From: Bacillus sp. EB01
GTDB lineage: Bacteria; Bacillota; Bacilli; Bacillales; Cytobacillaceae
Length of the DNA: 64,000 nucleotides
Assembly (NCBI RefSeq): GCF_000613125.1
Contig: NZ_HG964497.1
Coordinates: 3,116,971 to 3,180,970, forward strand
Direction of reading: 5' to 3'
A program made the position numbers and the translations under genes. The notes beneath the pieces are model-generated. The model searched no databases. It was not told the origin of the DNA and saw only the letters and a program-made list of their open reading frames with translations. Positions 52,727-60,515 of the stretch are shown piece after piece; within the stretch, counting starts at the first letter, position 1, and each line of letters opens with the position of its first letter.

Positions 52727-52888
52727 TCATTCTGTGTTCAACTTTTTATAAAAAATATCAGAGAGAATACCTAATAAACCAATCATTAAAATGAGCATAC
52801 CATAAAGCTCGAAACCACCAAAAAATGTATGATAAACACCAATTCCTGTTGTCAAATGAGCAATAGAAGCAATTATTAATCTTCTCAT
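52727..52888 (-). CDS. 53-residue membrane protein
   Basis: The frame MRRLIIASIAHLTTGIGVYH ... LYGMLILMIGLLGILSDIFY ... KLNTE has two hydrophobic helices. It starts at an ATG (52888) preceded by AGGAGAGGTG, and ends 27 bp before repeat copy 20, which acts as its terminator. It is below usual ORF length cutoffs. Family unknown. Confidence 0.65.
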   Translation of the reverse strand: MRRLIIASIAHLTTGIGVYHTFFGGFELYGMLILMIGLLGILSDIFYKKLNTE

Positions 52889-52936
52889 TTTTAACACCTC
52901 TCCTATATACTTTTTACCATAAAGACCAATAATTTT

Positions 52937-53016
52937 ATAAAACTATCCTGCCCCGTTTGTTAAATAAAGAGTTCAAAAAAAGAGGCATTAATCCCTATTA
53001 GATTAAATGCCTATAA
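52937..53016 (-). repeat. Dispersed repeat, copy 21
   Basis: AAAACTATC, CTGCCCC, GTTTGTTAAATAA, AGTTCAAAAAAAG, hairpin GGCATTAATC / GATTAAATGCC. Both hairpin arms differ from the consensus yet still pair. It is 3' of the gene at 53057. Confidence 0.9.
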
Positions 53017-53056
53017 TAAGATTTCTATTAAAAATGGTATCAGGAGCAAACGTAAA

Positions 53057-53218
53057 TTACTTAACGGTTCTGCCATTATATCTAAGCTCGGTAAAATGGA
53101 CTAGTTCAACTTTGTTGGATAAATCCCCTTTTTCAATCACTTCACAAAATCCAGATGCGTATTGAACGACTAAAAAGTATTCTTTTCCTTGATATATTAC
53201 AGGAAGGTTTTCCATCAT
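53057..53218 (-). CDS. 53-residue soluble protein
   Basis: The frame MMENLPVIYQGKEYFLVVQY ... EVIEKGDLSNKVELVHFTEL ... RTVK is short and beta-like, with no membrane segment. The start is the ATG at 53218 or 53215; the upstream GGATG is a weak ribosome binding site. It is bounded 3' by repeat copy 21. Function is unknown. Confidence 0.55.
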   Translation of the reverse strand: MMENLPVIYQGKEYFLVVQYASGFCEVIEKGDLSNKVELVHFTELRYNGRTVK

Positions 53219-53432
53219 ATTATCACATCCATCGCTTTTAAAACCATTTTATTTCCAATACAGTGATATGTCTGTGGATAAAATGTGATAATTATCATAA
53301 AAACCCTTATTACCTTTTCTCCCCAGGTTAATACAATAACTTCAAAAATATGTTAGTTAATCCTCCTGAATTAATTTACCGCTACCACCTAAAAGGAAAA
53401 ATTTGCCGAAAATTAAAAATTGCCTTGTTATT
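53219..53432. other. Gap 3' of terC with a possible decayed repeat
   Basis: No gene is seen. Around 53351-53390, TTAGTTAATCCTCCTG then AATTAATTTACCGCTACC resembles the hairpin half of the dispersed repeat in decayed form, just 3' of the TerC gene. Confidence 0.3.
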
Positions 53433-54206
53433 TTAGGATCTATCTTGTTGCAATGACTTATTTCCAGGTGCAAACCATCCGATTAAGGCAATACCGACTA
53501 ATACTCCATAAAAGATCAGAGTCCAGGCGGTACTGTGAGGAAAATAATGATTTAAAACACCAATATCTTCATGAGCAAGGGTAACTACAGCCAATTTGAC
53601 ACCGACCCAGGCAACAATGGCATAGGCTGTTGTTTCCAATGCTGGACGTTTTTGAAGAAGCTGCACAAACCAGGTTGCTGCAAACTTAATCAAGACAAGG
53701 CCAGCAATACCTCCAAGTAGAACAACAATAAACTGCCCTCCATCCATACCACCGAAATTGTCTAGCGGTGAATCTGGAAGACCAAGGGCAATAGCAACTG
53801 CCGCTAGAATCGAATCAATGGCAAAAGCGAGGTCCGCTAATGCAATCTTCCCTACAGTAGGCCAAAAACCTTTCCCAGCGGCTTCCTTTTCATCGTCCTT
53901 ATGAATATTCTTATTGTCTTTCCCGAACTTTGCCTTAATGACATGCTTTAATCCAAGGTAAAGAAGATAAGCCGCTCCTATCGCTTGAATCTGCCAGACG
54001 TTCGCAATAAATGAAATGACAAAAAGTGCAGCAAATCTGAAAGCAAAGGCCATAATGATTCCGTAAGTTATAGCTCTTCTTTTCTGTTCTTCGGGTAAAT
54101 GCTTGGCCATAACTGCTAATACAAGGGCATTGTCAGCCGATAACAACCCTTCCAATCCAATTAGAATTAACAATGCCCAAGCATATTCTAGCCATATTGA
54201 CTCCAT
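53433..54206 (-). CDS. TerC-family membrane protein (YceF/YkoY-like)
   Basis: The 257-residue polytopic protein has the TerC hallmarks: LEGLLSADNALVLAVMAKHLP in the first helices, GKIALADLAFAIDSILAAVAI in the middle and a closing FAPGNKS tail. The paired acidic residues (SADNA, AFAIDS) bind metal. Bacillus TerC proteins export manganese and help metallate secreted enzymes. GGGGAG precedes the ATG. No Mn (yybP-ykoY) riboswitch was seen upstream. Confidence 0.9.
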   Translation of the reverse strand: MESIWLEYAWALLILIGLEGLLSADNALVLAVMAKHLPEEQKRRAITYGIIMAFAFRFAALFVISFIANVWQIQAIGAAYLLYLGLKHVIKAKFGKDNKNIHKDDEKEAAGKGFWPTVGKIALADLAFAIDSILAAVAIALGLPDSPLDNFGGMDGGQFIVVLLGGIAGLVLIKFAATWFVQLLQKRPALETTAYAIVAWVGVKLAVVTLAHEDIGVLNHYFPHSTAWTLIFYGVLVGIALIGWFAPGNKSLQQDRS

Positions 54207-54343
54207 CTATTTCTCCCCTATCTATAACTAATATGTCATGTGAAAGTTTCGTTTCTCTAACGATAGAATTCCCTATTAAGCAACAGGTAATCCTAGAGAA
54301 TAATGCTAAAATTATTTATTCAGTTACTTCTCAGCACTCTATA

Positions 54344-54428
54344 TTCCTTCTTCCAATAACCTGCCCTGTTTGTTCAATAAGGATTTTCAAAAATGGCGGC
54401 TAATCCTTCTTGGGACCAACGAACCGTC
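54344..54428 (-). repeat. Dispersed repeat, copy 22
   Basis: CCTTCTTCCAATAAC, CTGCCCT, GTTTGTTCAATAA, then ATGGCGGCTAATCC / GGGACCAACGAACC. It lies 5' of terC and bounds the small frame at 54436. Confidence 0.85.
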
Positions 54429-54435
54429 TTAGTAA

Positions 54436-54552
54436 ATGATTTACTACAAAAAAATCGAATACGTTGGAGTTGATGTACATGTACGTACACGAATTGTTAA
54501 TGAAGATAATATGATTTCTGACCCTTTTAAAAACCTTTTGATTCATAAGTAA
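54436..54552 (+). pseudogene. 38-codon frame of uncertain status
   Basis: MIYYKKIEYVGVDVHVRTRI then VNEDNMISDPFKNLLIHK reads like a protein piece, with no ribosome binding site. The YVGVDVH string faintly recalls the start of IS110-type transposases, but this is too little to assign. The rest of 54429-54776 is non-coding. Confidence 0.25.
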
Positions 54553-54776
54553 ATTAAGGGACGCGAATTGTTCCTCTTAATGTGAAAAGATTATGGGGGA
54601 GTTAACTATATCATTATTAAGTGAACTAATGACTGATTATTACGTTGGCTTATTAAGAGGTCTTATTATGTGTATATTCACTTAAATGAAGGTAACTATA
54701 AAGTTGAAGAGCGAGGTTTGGTGTATTGTTATTATCGTCTCCTTTTGGTGCAACACAAACCCTGCTCTCACTGATT

Positions 54777-54870
54777 CCTTCCTCAACTAATCTGCCCCTT
54801 TTGTTAAATAAGGCATTCAACAAAATCAGCCTCAATCCTGCTGAATCAACGCACCCGTTAGCTTAATAAT
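54777..54870 (-). repeat. Dispersed repeat, copy 23 (both direct ends intact)
   Basis: CCTTCCTCAACTAAT, CTGCCCC, TTTTGTTAAATAA, GGCATTCAACAAAA, a loose hairpin, then GCACCCGTTAGCTTAATAAT. The final GTTAGCTTAATAA repeats the right arm of the canonical core. It ends next to the GNAT gene. Confidence 0.9.
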
Positions 54871-55355
54871 TAAACTTTTTTTACCATTCGTACTTGTTTT
54901 AAGATATGTCCATCGAACTCTAAATCAGACTCTTTAACTATTTCGAACCCTTTAGCTTCATAAAAGTTCATACCAATCTTATTATCTTTTTCGACGTTTA
55001 TATAAATTTCTTTTATACCTTTTAATTCTTTAACCGCTTGTTGTATCAAAGCAGTACCTATCCCTTTACCTTGGAAATCTGGATAAAGATAAATAGCCGC
55101 CAATTCCACCTTTCCACCATTCCTTACTGTGGAATAGTTTGCAAAACCGACAACTTTCCCCTCAACTTCTGCAACATAAACAATAGAACGTTCTATACGT
55201 TGTTTCATACTTTCATCACTGTAATTTGATTTTAAGAAGTTATTTTGTACTTCTAAGGGAATTATGCCCTCATATGTTGCATTCCAAGTTGTTTTCGCTA
55301 TGGTTTGAACTTGTTTTGTATCTTCGTAGTGCATCTTACGAATGGTAATATTCAT
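54870..55355 (-). CDS. GNAT-family N-acetyltransferase
   Basis: The 161-residue protein has VEGKVVGFANYSTVRNGGKV and VELAAIYLYPDFQGKGIGTA, where Q-G-K-G-I-G-T-A is the acetyl-CoA pyrophosphate loop. A C-terminal IYINVEKDNKIGMNFYEAKGF segment follows. It resembles PaiA/spermidine-type or general YkkB-like GNATs; the substrate is unknown. AAAGGAGGG precedes the ATG. It is cassette-like, with repeat copy 23 3'. Confidence 0.9.
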   Translation of the reverse strand: MNITIRKMHYEDTKQVQTIAKTTWNATYEGIIPLEVQNNFLKSNYSDESMKQRIERSIVYVAEVEGKVVGFANYSTVRNGGKVELAAIYLYPDFQGKGIGTALIQQAVKELKGIKEIYINVEKDNKIGMNFYEAKGFEIVKESDLEFDGHILKQVRMVKKV

Positions 55356-55409
55356 ATAAAGCCCTCCTTTTAATACGTCTGTATAAAATAATTAGACTAA
55401 AAGTATAAA

Positions 55410-55496
55410 TTCCTTTTTCAACTCTATTGCCCCTTTAGCTTAATAAGGAATTCAAAAAAAGGTGCCTTAACCCTTCTCGAATCAAAGCACTCTTTC
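55410..55496 (-). repeat. Dispersed repeat, copy 24
   Basis: TTTTTCAACTCTA, TTGCCCC, TTTAGCTTAATAA, GGAATTCAAAAAAA, hairpin GGTGCCTTAACCC / GAATCAAAGCACT. It is 3' of the gene at 55503. Confidence 0.9.
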
Positions 55497-55502
55497 ATTC
55501 AA

Positions 55503-55742
55503 TTAACCATAAAATCCAATTAAATTTAATAATGTCACCCCGAAAATAGTTACAAAAACCCCCACTGCCATAGCTAAGGTTGTAGTTCTAACTTTTTTAG
55601 TATCTATCCAAACAGTAATTCCAATAATGACTGTAAATATGATACCAAAAAATAATGAAGCGAAAGGATTAGTAGGTGTAATCCAATCATACCAACCTAG
55701 AAAATCCATTATTCTCATCTCCAATTCCATTATTAAATTCAT
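55503..55742 (-). CDS. Small membrane protein, up to 79 residues
   Basis: Two hydrophobic helices (FASLFFGIIFTVIIGITVWI, TLAMAVGVFVTIFGVTLLNL) follow an N-terminal FLGWYDWITPTNP. Several in-frame ATGs exist (55742, 55730, 55718, 55709); AAAGGGA lies before the first and GGAG before the last. Function is unknown; it is cassette-like. Confidence 0.6.
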   Translation of the reverse strand: MNLIMELEMRIMDFLGWYDWITPTNPFASLFFGIIFTVIIGITVWIDTKKVRTTTLAMAVGVFVTIFGVTLLNLIGFYG

Positions 55743-55759
55743 TTTTAAAAACCAATCCC

Positions 55760-55868
55760 TTTATTAAAGATTACTGCCCCGTTTGTTTAATAAGGAATTC
55801 AACAAAAAGGGCCTTAATCCTTCTTGGATCAAAGCACCCGATAGTTTAAGTAAAATATTTCACAATCT
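55760..55868 (-). repeat. Dispersed repeat, copy 25 with extended right end
   Basis: ATTAAAGATTA, CTGCCCC, GTTTGTTTAATAA, GGAATTCAACAAAAA, hairpin GGGCCTTAATCC / GGATCAAAGCACCC, then GATAGTTTAAGTAAAATATT and TCACAA. It lies 3' of the RCK gene. Confidence 0.93.
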
Positions 55869-55876
55869 AATAATTG

Positions 55877-55917
55877 TCCGAGAGGCATTAATCCCTTCTT
55901 GAATTAAAGCAACTCTA
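55877..55917 (-). repeat. Second hairpin fragment next to copy 25
   Basis: GAGAGGCATTAATCCCTTCT then TGAATTAAAGCAACTCTA is a further hairpin half of the repeat without core. It is nearest to the stop of the RCK gene and could be its actual terminator. Confidence 0.7.
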
Positions 55918-55941
55918 TGTTAAAAGGGTAATCACGCCTTA

Positions 55942-56598
55942 TCAATCAATATTTGCGAATTCCTTTAGATCTCTTTTTGTTCCCAACAACACCAATAAAT
56001 CGTCACCATATATTATTTGCTCTGGAGATGGAGAAATTATAATATCTCCGTCCCGAACAATAGCTATGGCACTCAAATTGAATTTTGCCCGTAAATCCAT
56101 GTCACGAAGACTCTTACCATACATAGTGGTAGGAATTTTTATTTCTTCAATGCTGTATTTCTGTGAAAGTTCAATAAAGTTTAGAACATTTGGTGAGAGT
56201 AACTGGTGTGCTACACGCTCACCCATGTCCCTTTCTGGGTATATGATCCAATCGGCACCAATCTTTTCAAGTACACGACCATGATTGTTATTTAAGGCTT
56301 TGGCAATTACTTTCTTAATCCCAACTTCCTTTAAAATCAAAGTAGTCAAAATACTCGCCTCCATATCGTCACCAATGGCTACAATAGCACAATCGACATT
56401 TCTAATTCCCACCGAATCTAATGCTTGTTTATCTGTTGAATCCGCCACAACGGCATGAGTTAAGTTACCTTCAGCCTCTTCTACTACCTCTTCATCAATA
56501 TCGAGACCAAGAACTTCTTGGTCAGCAGCATGCAATCTTTTGGCAATACTCATTCCAAATCGTCCAAGACCAATGACAGCATAAGTTTGTTTTGGCAT
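55942..56598 (-). CDS. Potassium channel regulatory RCK protein (KtrA/KtrC-like)
   Basis: The 218-residue protein has an RCK_N Rossmann domain (YAVIGLGRFGMSIAKRLHAA, then VLGLDIDEEVVEEA and VVADSTDKQALDSVGI) and an RCK_C domain (about 140-218) that in this family binds c-di-AMP. It forms an octameric ring gating the membrane subunit by ATP/ADP. GGAGTG precedes the ATG, 34 bp after the channel gene stop, so both form one operon under a c-di-AMP riboswitch. Confidence 0.92.
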   Translation of the reverse strand: MPKQTYAVIGLGRFGMSIAKRLHAADQEVLGLDIDEEVVEEAEGNLTHAVVADSTDKQALDSVGIRNVDCAIVAIGDDMEASILTTLILKEVGIKKVIAKALNNNHGRVLEKIGADWIIYPERDMGERVAHQLLSPNVLNFIELSQKYSIEEIKIPTTMYGKSLRDMDLRAKFNLSAIAIVRDGDIIISPSPEQIIYGDDLLVLLGTKRDLKEFANID

Positions 56599-56631
56599 TT
56601 TATATACACTCCATTAATATTAATATTAATA

Positions 56632-57969
56632 TTAACCAATCATAATTTTTCCTTTTGGATAACGGAAAGGATCAGGCTTTCTCTTCATTGTAATAGCAAA
56701 CGCTACCGTTAATGGGCCAACCCTCCCTGCAAACATAGTAAAAATAATTAATATACGGCCTAAAGGAGATAATTCTGGCGTTAGCCCCATTGAAAGTCCT
56801 ACCGTAGCAAAAGCAGAAGTTGCTTCAAATAAATAGATAATAAAATCGTGGCCGCCTTCCGTTATCGTCAGCAGCATAGTAATGGAGATAACAAGGAACA
56901 ATCCGCTTACTGTAACTGTAAGGGCTTTTAGTATCGTTTCAAGTAGAATACGCCTTTCAAAAAATACAACATCATCCTTCCCTTTTACCTGGGACCATAC
57001 TGAACCCATTAAGGTGGCAAATGTTGTTGTTTTAATACCACCACCAGTAGACCCTGGAGATGCACCAATAAACATTAAGATAATAATCAAAATTAAAGTG
57101 GACTGTGTTAAGTCAGGAATGTTTAATGTATTTGCTCCTGCCGTTCTAGGGGTGACCGCCTGGAAAAGAGATGCCAGTACTTTGCCCGTATATGATAGAG
57201 GCTGCAATGTCTTTTCATTATTAAATTCAAGTAAAAAGATTAGGATAGTCCCGCCCACTGTTAGGATAAGACTAGTCACTAATACAACTTTTGTATGCAT
57301 TGATAACCGTCGTGTGGATCGGTATTCATATAGTTCATTCAGGACAATAAACCCGATGCCGCCAAGTGTAATAAGTGCACAGACAGTTAGAGTAACAATA
57401 GGATCATCAACATATGGAGTTAAACTCCTGAATTCGCCCATCAAGTCGAAGCCGGCATTGTTGAAATTTGATATTGAATGAAAAATCCCATAATAAATGG
57501 CTTTTGCTAAAGGCATATCAAATGTAAACCGAAATGATAATAGAAGAGCACCAATTCCTTCTATGACCATCGTGAAAATCAGTACCCTTCGGACTAATCT
57601 AACAATTCCTTCAATTGACACGTTATTTAAAGACTCCTTCAGCAGTAACCGTTCCTTTAGTGAAATTCTTTTTCCCAGTAGAAAGAAGAAAAAGGTAGCG
57701 AATGTCATAAAGCCAAGGCCGCCTACTTGAATTAGGCTTAATATGACGATTTGTCCAAACCTTGTAAAAGTAGTCCCTGTATCAACAACCACAAGTCCTG
57801 TTACACAAGTAGCCGAGGTAGCAGTGAACAAAGCTTCAAGAAAAGGAAGACCTTCTCTATTTACAGTTGCTATTGGCAGTGTAAGTAATATAGTCCCGAT
57901 AAGAATGACTACTGCAAAACCAAGTACCAGTATTCTTGGTGGGTTAAGATAGTAATTGTTCTTTTTCAT
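56632..57969 (-). CDS. Potassium channel membrane subunit (KtrB/KtrD-like, TrkH family)
   Basis: About 445 residues form four repeated M1-P-M2 units. The selectivity-filter segments include SATCVTGLVVVDTG, SNFNNAGFDLMG, PRTAGANTLNI and SAFATVGLSMGLT, with the filter glycines visible. It mediates potassium (sodium-coupled) uptake with the RCK protein. I prefer the ATG at 57969, placed just after GGAGGAG. It lies downstream of a long leader with a c-di-AMP riboswitch at 58490-58612, meaning high c-di-AMP should lower potassium uptake. Confidence 0.93.
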   Translation of the reverse strand: MKKNNYYLNPPRILVLGFAVVILIGTILLTLPIATVNREGLPFLEALFTATSATCVTGLVVVDTGTTFTRFGQIVILSLIQVGGLGFMTFATFFFFLLGKRISLKERLLLKESLNNVSIEGIVRLVRRVLIFTMVIEGIGALLLSFRFTFDMPLAKAIYYGIFHSISNFNNAGFDLMGEFRSLTPYVDDPIVTLTVCALITLGGIGFIVLNELYEYRSTRRLSMHTKVVLVTSLILTVGGTILIFLLEFNNEKTLQPLSYTGKVLASLFQAVTPRTAGANTLNIPDLTQSTLILIIILMFIGASPGSTGGGIKTTTFATLMGSVWSQVKGKDDVVFFERRILLETILKALTVTVSGLFLVISITMLLTITEGGHDFIIYLFEATSAFATVGLSMGLTPELSPLGRILIIFTMFAGRVGPLTVAFAITMKRKPDPFRYPKGKIMIG

Positions 57970-58054
57970 ACTCTCCTCCATTTATCCTTTTCAAATTTTC
58001 ACATTAGAAATCGTGCGTATATATAAACAGTAGAAATAATTATCGAAACAATCT

Positions 58055-58147
58055 TTATTGGAATCCAACAACAAGATATTTGCAAAAGATATAGGGTGTC
58101 CCTCTTTCTCGACCAGCTACAATTAAGTTTGCAGCTTCAGAATTCAT
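58055..58147 (-). CDS. 30-codon leader frame before the Ktr operon
   Basis: MNSEAANLIVAGRERGTPYI then FCKYLVVGFQ starts at an ATG preceded by ACAGGAGGTTACTCT, an excellent ribosome binding site, and ends about 85 bp before the channel gene. It is either a leader peptide or the start of a decayed gene. No family is recognised. Confidence 0.45.
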   Translation of the reverse strand: MNSEAANLIVAGRERGTPYIFCKYLVVGFQ

Positions 58148-58220
58148 AGAGTAACCTCCTGTATTATTTTTCCCTTTTAGTATCCACGGTTGAATTAGTT
58201 ACATCCCTCTAGCCCAATAA

Positions 58221-58345
58221 AAAAAGACCAATGAACACTTGTCCCTAATGAAGCCGTAGCAAATAGAACTCCTTGATTTGTTAAACAACAATTACAAGGA
58301 CAATGCTATAACTTCCATGTTGGAAAAGTACTCATTGGTCTACTT
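58221..58345 (-). other. Long inverted repeat in the Ktr leader
   Basis: A perfect 10-bp inverted repeat (AGACCAATGA / TCATTGGTCT) is separated by 97 nt. The interval contains a CCTTG / CAAGG hairpin. On the minus strand the outer stem ends in TTTTT. It may be a second termination or processing structure between riboswitch and coding region. Confidence 0.4.
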
Positions 58346-58460
58346 AATGCCCAGCAAGCCAAAGGGCTCCCTTTGCATTCTGTCCACCAGATGATTTTCA
58401 TTTATACGCATATAAAAAAGACCTGCGTATTTCAGGCTGTTTCTTTGCTGTTAAACAACA

Positions 58461-58488
58461 AAAAAACCTCCATAATAAAGGCGGTCTT
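58461..58488 (-). terminator. Terminator of the c-di-AMP riboswitch
   Basis: On the minus strand ACCGCC and GGAGGT pair around an AT loop (with a bulge), and seven Ts follow. It lies directly behind the aptamer as its expression platform. Confidence 0.75.
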
Positions 58489-58489
58489 T

Positions 58490-58612
58490 GACCTCCTTCG
58501 CATAGCCGACGAAGTTAGCTGACGGGTAGGATGGCGAAAGAGAATTCATCCCTCCTGAAATGCAGGATTAACCCCAAATAGATTGGTTCCTCCGTTCTCA
58601 CACTTTCATGAG
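58490..58612 (-). promoter_or_regulatory. c-di-AMP (ydaO/yuaA-type) riboswitch
   Basis: On the minus strand the order is AACGGAGGAACCA, GGGGTTAATCCTGCA, AGGAGGGATGAATTCTC and CCTACCCGTCAGCTAACTTC, then GTCGGC. These are the conserved blocks of the c-di-AMP aptamer, including the CCCGTCAGCTAAC hallmark. It controls potassium uptake genes in Bacillus, as expected for the downstream Ktr operon. Confidence 0.92.
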
Positions 58613-58786
58613 ATTAGGCAAATATTCGATTAATTTCAAAAGTTATTCTACTCCCGTTTTCTTTAATTGTAAAGTGTTAAAAAAATATTATTGTAATTAG
58701 TTTGTAAAATGCTATAAACTCGTTGACATCACTAAAAACCAAATTTATGATAAGTTCCATAATTGCTAAGGTTCAATGGAGGAAAT

Positions 58787-59146
58787 ATGCCTAATACAAA
58801 AAAGAAGATGGAGGCTGACATAAGTGCTGCGTTTATCAAATTTCAGCGTGAACTTATTGGCAGGGGGCCACAAGAGGCAAAAACATACATTGTAAGTGAT
58901 ATGGTTATTTCACGATTTAAAGGTGTATTGACTGTGGAAGAAAAACATCTTGTCGCTTGTAAAGCAGGTAAAAGTCTGGTGAAAGAAATGCGGCAACTGC
59001 TTAGGGAGATGTACAGCGAAGAATATGAAAAAATAGTGGAGGAATTCACTGGCTGCAAAGTTCTTTCGTCTCATAGTGATATAAGTACCAAAACAGGGGA
59101 AAGAATTGAAGTATTTATTTTAGATAGGGATTTGGAGAAATTATAA
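58787..59146 (+). CDS. DUF2294 (YbcI-like) family protein
   Basis: The 119-residue protein contains DISAAFIKFQRELIGRGPQE, AKTYIVSDMVISRFKGVLT, then KSLVKEMRQLLREMYSEEYE and FTGCKVLSSHSDISTKTGER, the typical DUF2294 layout. It is soluble, and its function is unknown. Homologues are often found with stress or carbonate-transport genes. The ATG at 58787 follows GGAGGAAAT; the frame from 58763 lacks a site. It diverges from the Ktr riboswitch. Confidence 0.85.
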   Translation: MPNTKKKMEADISAAFIKFQRELIGRGPQEAKTYIVSDMVISRFKGVLTVEEKHLVACKAGKSLVKEMRQLLREMYSEEYEKIVEEFTGCKVLSSHSDISTKTGERIEVFILDRDLEKL

Positions 59147-59179
59147 TACAATCAATATATAGGAAAAATACTTTGTAAG

Positions 59180-59212
59180 GAGTTGTGGAATTAATTTCTT
59201 CCACAACTCGTT
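59180..59212 (+). terminator. Intrinsic terminator of the DUF2294 gene
   Basis: GAGTTGTGGAA / TTCCACAACTC forms an 11-bp perfect stem. GTTCACTTTTT follows. Confidence 0.8.
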
Positions 59213-59248
59213 CACTTTTTACTAAAACCCTAAAAATACTACATAAAT

Positions 59249-59340
59249 CCTTATTAAACAAACCTGCCCCGTTTGTTCAATAAGGGAATTCAAAAAAGGC
59301 CGTTAATCCTGCTGGATCAACACACCCGATAGTTGAATAA
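59249..59340 (-). repeat. Dispersed repeat, copy 26
   Basis: ATTAAACAAAC, CTGCCCC, GTTTGTTCAATAA, GGGAATTCAAAAAA, hairpin GGCCGTTAATCC / GGATCAACACACC, then CGATAGTTGAATAA. It is 3' of the gene at 59356. Confidence 0.92.
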
Positions 59341-59355
59341 GATTGGTTTGCCACC

Positions 59356-59676
59356 TTAATCTCCTATAGCCTCAATAACGTTGTTTTGCTCCAATGCTAG
59401 TTCACAAAGCTCCATTAACTTTTTACTGAATTTCCTTACCCTGTTTTCATACCAATCGTCTTTATTGTATTTGATCATCAGCGAAACACATATATTTATT
59501 AATTCATTTATTTCTTGAACAGTAAATAACCTATTTCCATACGGGTCTAATCCTAGTAACAGGTCATATCCGTTCCCTTGATTGTTCAGCCTTTTTGAAA
59601 GATAAGAGTGTAATTTCTCTTCAAGTTTTACACCTCGCTTAGTCGAATCAACAATGATGAAGTCAATTCCTACCAA
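59356..59676 (-). CDS. Hypothetical small cytosolic protein
   Basis: About 106 residues, helix-rich (VKLEEKLHSYLSKRLNNQGN, LFTVQEINELINICVSLMIK, VRKFSKKLMELCELALEQN), with no membrane segment. It could be a small immunity-type protein, but no family is recognised. The TTG at 59676 is preferred because AGAGGGTGAG lies just upstream; the frame could be read from 59706. Confidence 0.65.
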   Translation of the reverse strand: MVGIDFIIVDSTKRGVKLEEKLHSYLSKRLNNQGNGYDLLLGLDPYGNRLFTVQEINELINICVSLMIKYNKDDWYENRVRKFSKKLMELCELALEQNNVIEAIGD

Positions 59677-59725
59677 TCGTCTCACCCTCTTATAATAAAG
59701 TAGCAAATTTACAATTTTAAAAGTT

Positions 59726-59820
59726 ATTCCTCTTCAACTAACCTGCCCCGTTTGTTCATTAAGGAATTCAGCAAAAAAGGTGCGAAATCCTTCCTAATTC
59801 ATCGCATCCGTTCCTTTAAG
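59726..59820 (-). repeat. Dispersed repeat, copy 27
   Basis: CTCTTCAACTAAC, CTGCCCC, GTTTGTTCATTAA, GGAATTCAGCAAAAAA, hairpin GGTGCGAAATCC / AATTCATCGCATC, then CGTTCCTTTAAGTAAA. The outer arms still pair although changed on both sides. It is 3' of the gene at 59862. Confidence 0.92.
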
Positions 59821-59861
59821 TAAATCTTTTGAAATCTGATTCCTTTTGAATTTATACTTTT

Positions 59862-60227
59862 TTAATACTTCGAACGAACCCTTTTCGCTAAAGTGATTGC
59901 TATGAACTGAGGAATTAGATTCAATAGACTAACTACTACTATTAGTTGAGAAGAGGAAAATGGTTTAAAGTATCCACCCTCCCACATTTCTGTATCTAAC
60001 ATACCTCCATTAAAATAAAATGAAATCATCATTGATAACATATTTCCGATGATAATTGGAATGAAATTGCAATAATATATCGCAAGGAATGCAAGCAGGG
60101 AAGTTACCACAATCATTATCAGATACCCCATCATAGAACGGTTAGCAAAATCCTGTTTCATCGAAAAGTGTACAAACGGAAAACAGTATAAAATAACTAA
60201 AAAGATGCCAATGCCTATTTTTTTCAA
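59862..60227 (-). CDS. Hypothetical membrane protein, about 121 residues
   Basis: Four hydrophobic helices (IGIGIFLVILYCFPFVHF, YLIMIVVTSLLAFLAIYYC, FIPIIIGNMLSMMISFYF, LIVVVSLLNLIPQFIAITLA) are separated by short loops. The TTG at 60227 has AGGGGG 6 nt upstream, so the ATG at 60257 is probably not used. No family is recognised. Confidence 0.65.
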   Translation of the reverse strand: MKKIGIGIFLVILYCFPFVHFSMKQDFANRSMMGYLIMIVVTSLLAFLAIYYCNFIPIIIGNMLSMMISFYFNGGMLDTEMWEGGYFKPFSSSQLIVVVSLLNLIPQFIAITLAKRVRSKY

Positions 60228-60319
60228 ATTGAATCCCCCTACGTTCCAAAAACTCATATTGTGTAAATTTACACTAATTATAACATAAGGGTGATTTATT
60301 TAATACAAATATTTCCGAA

Positions 60320-60399
60320 TTCTAATTCAACTATGTTTAATAAAGAATTCTATAAAAAAGTGCGGATACCTTCCTGGATCTTGCACTCTTAGGTTGAAG
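60320..60399 (-). repeat. Dispersed repeat, copy 28 (core decayed)
   Basis: AATTCAACTA runs straight into TGTTTAATAA, so the spacer has been lost. AGAATTCTATAAAAAA and a hairpin (GTGCGGATACC / GGATCTTGCAC) follow, then CTTAGGTTGAAGAAG. Confidence 0.75.
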
Positions 60400-60515
60400 A
60401 AGAGTCGTCCAAAATTTGGTGGTAAGTTCAAGAGGTCAAATTTCTGTTAAAGGTAAATAAGAAATAGAAAGCGAATGAAGTTTGTATAAAGTTATTTTGA
60501 GGAGTGTAATGTGAA

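Noticed and set aside
53219-54343. Manganese (yybP-ykoY) riboswitch near the TerC gene
   Set aside because: I looked for its conserved blocks upstream of 54206 and did not find them.
54436-54552. IS110-type transposase start
   Set aside because: Only a short string (YVGVDVH) is suggestive; no further transposase motifs follow.
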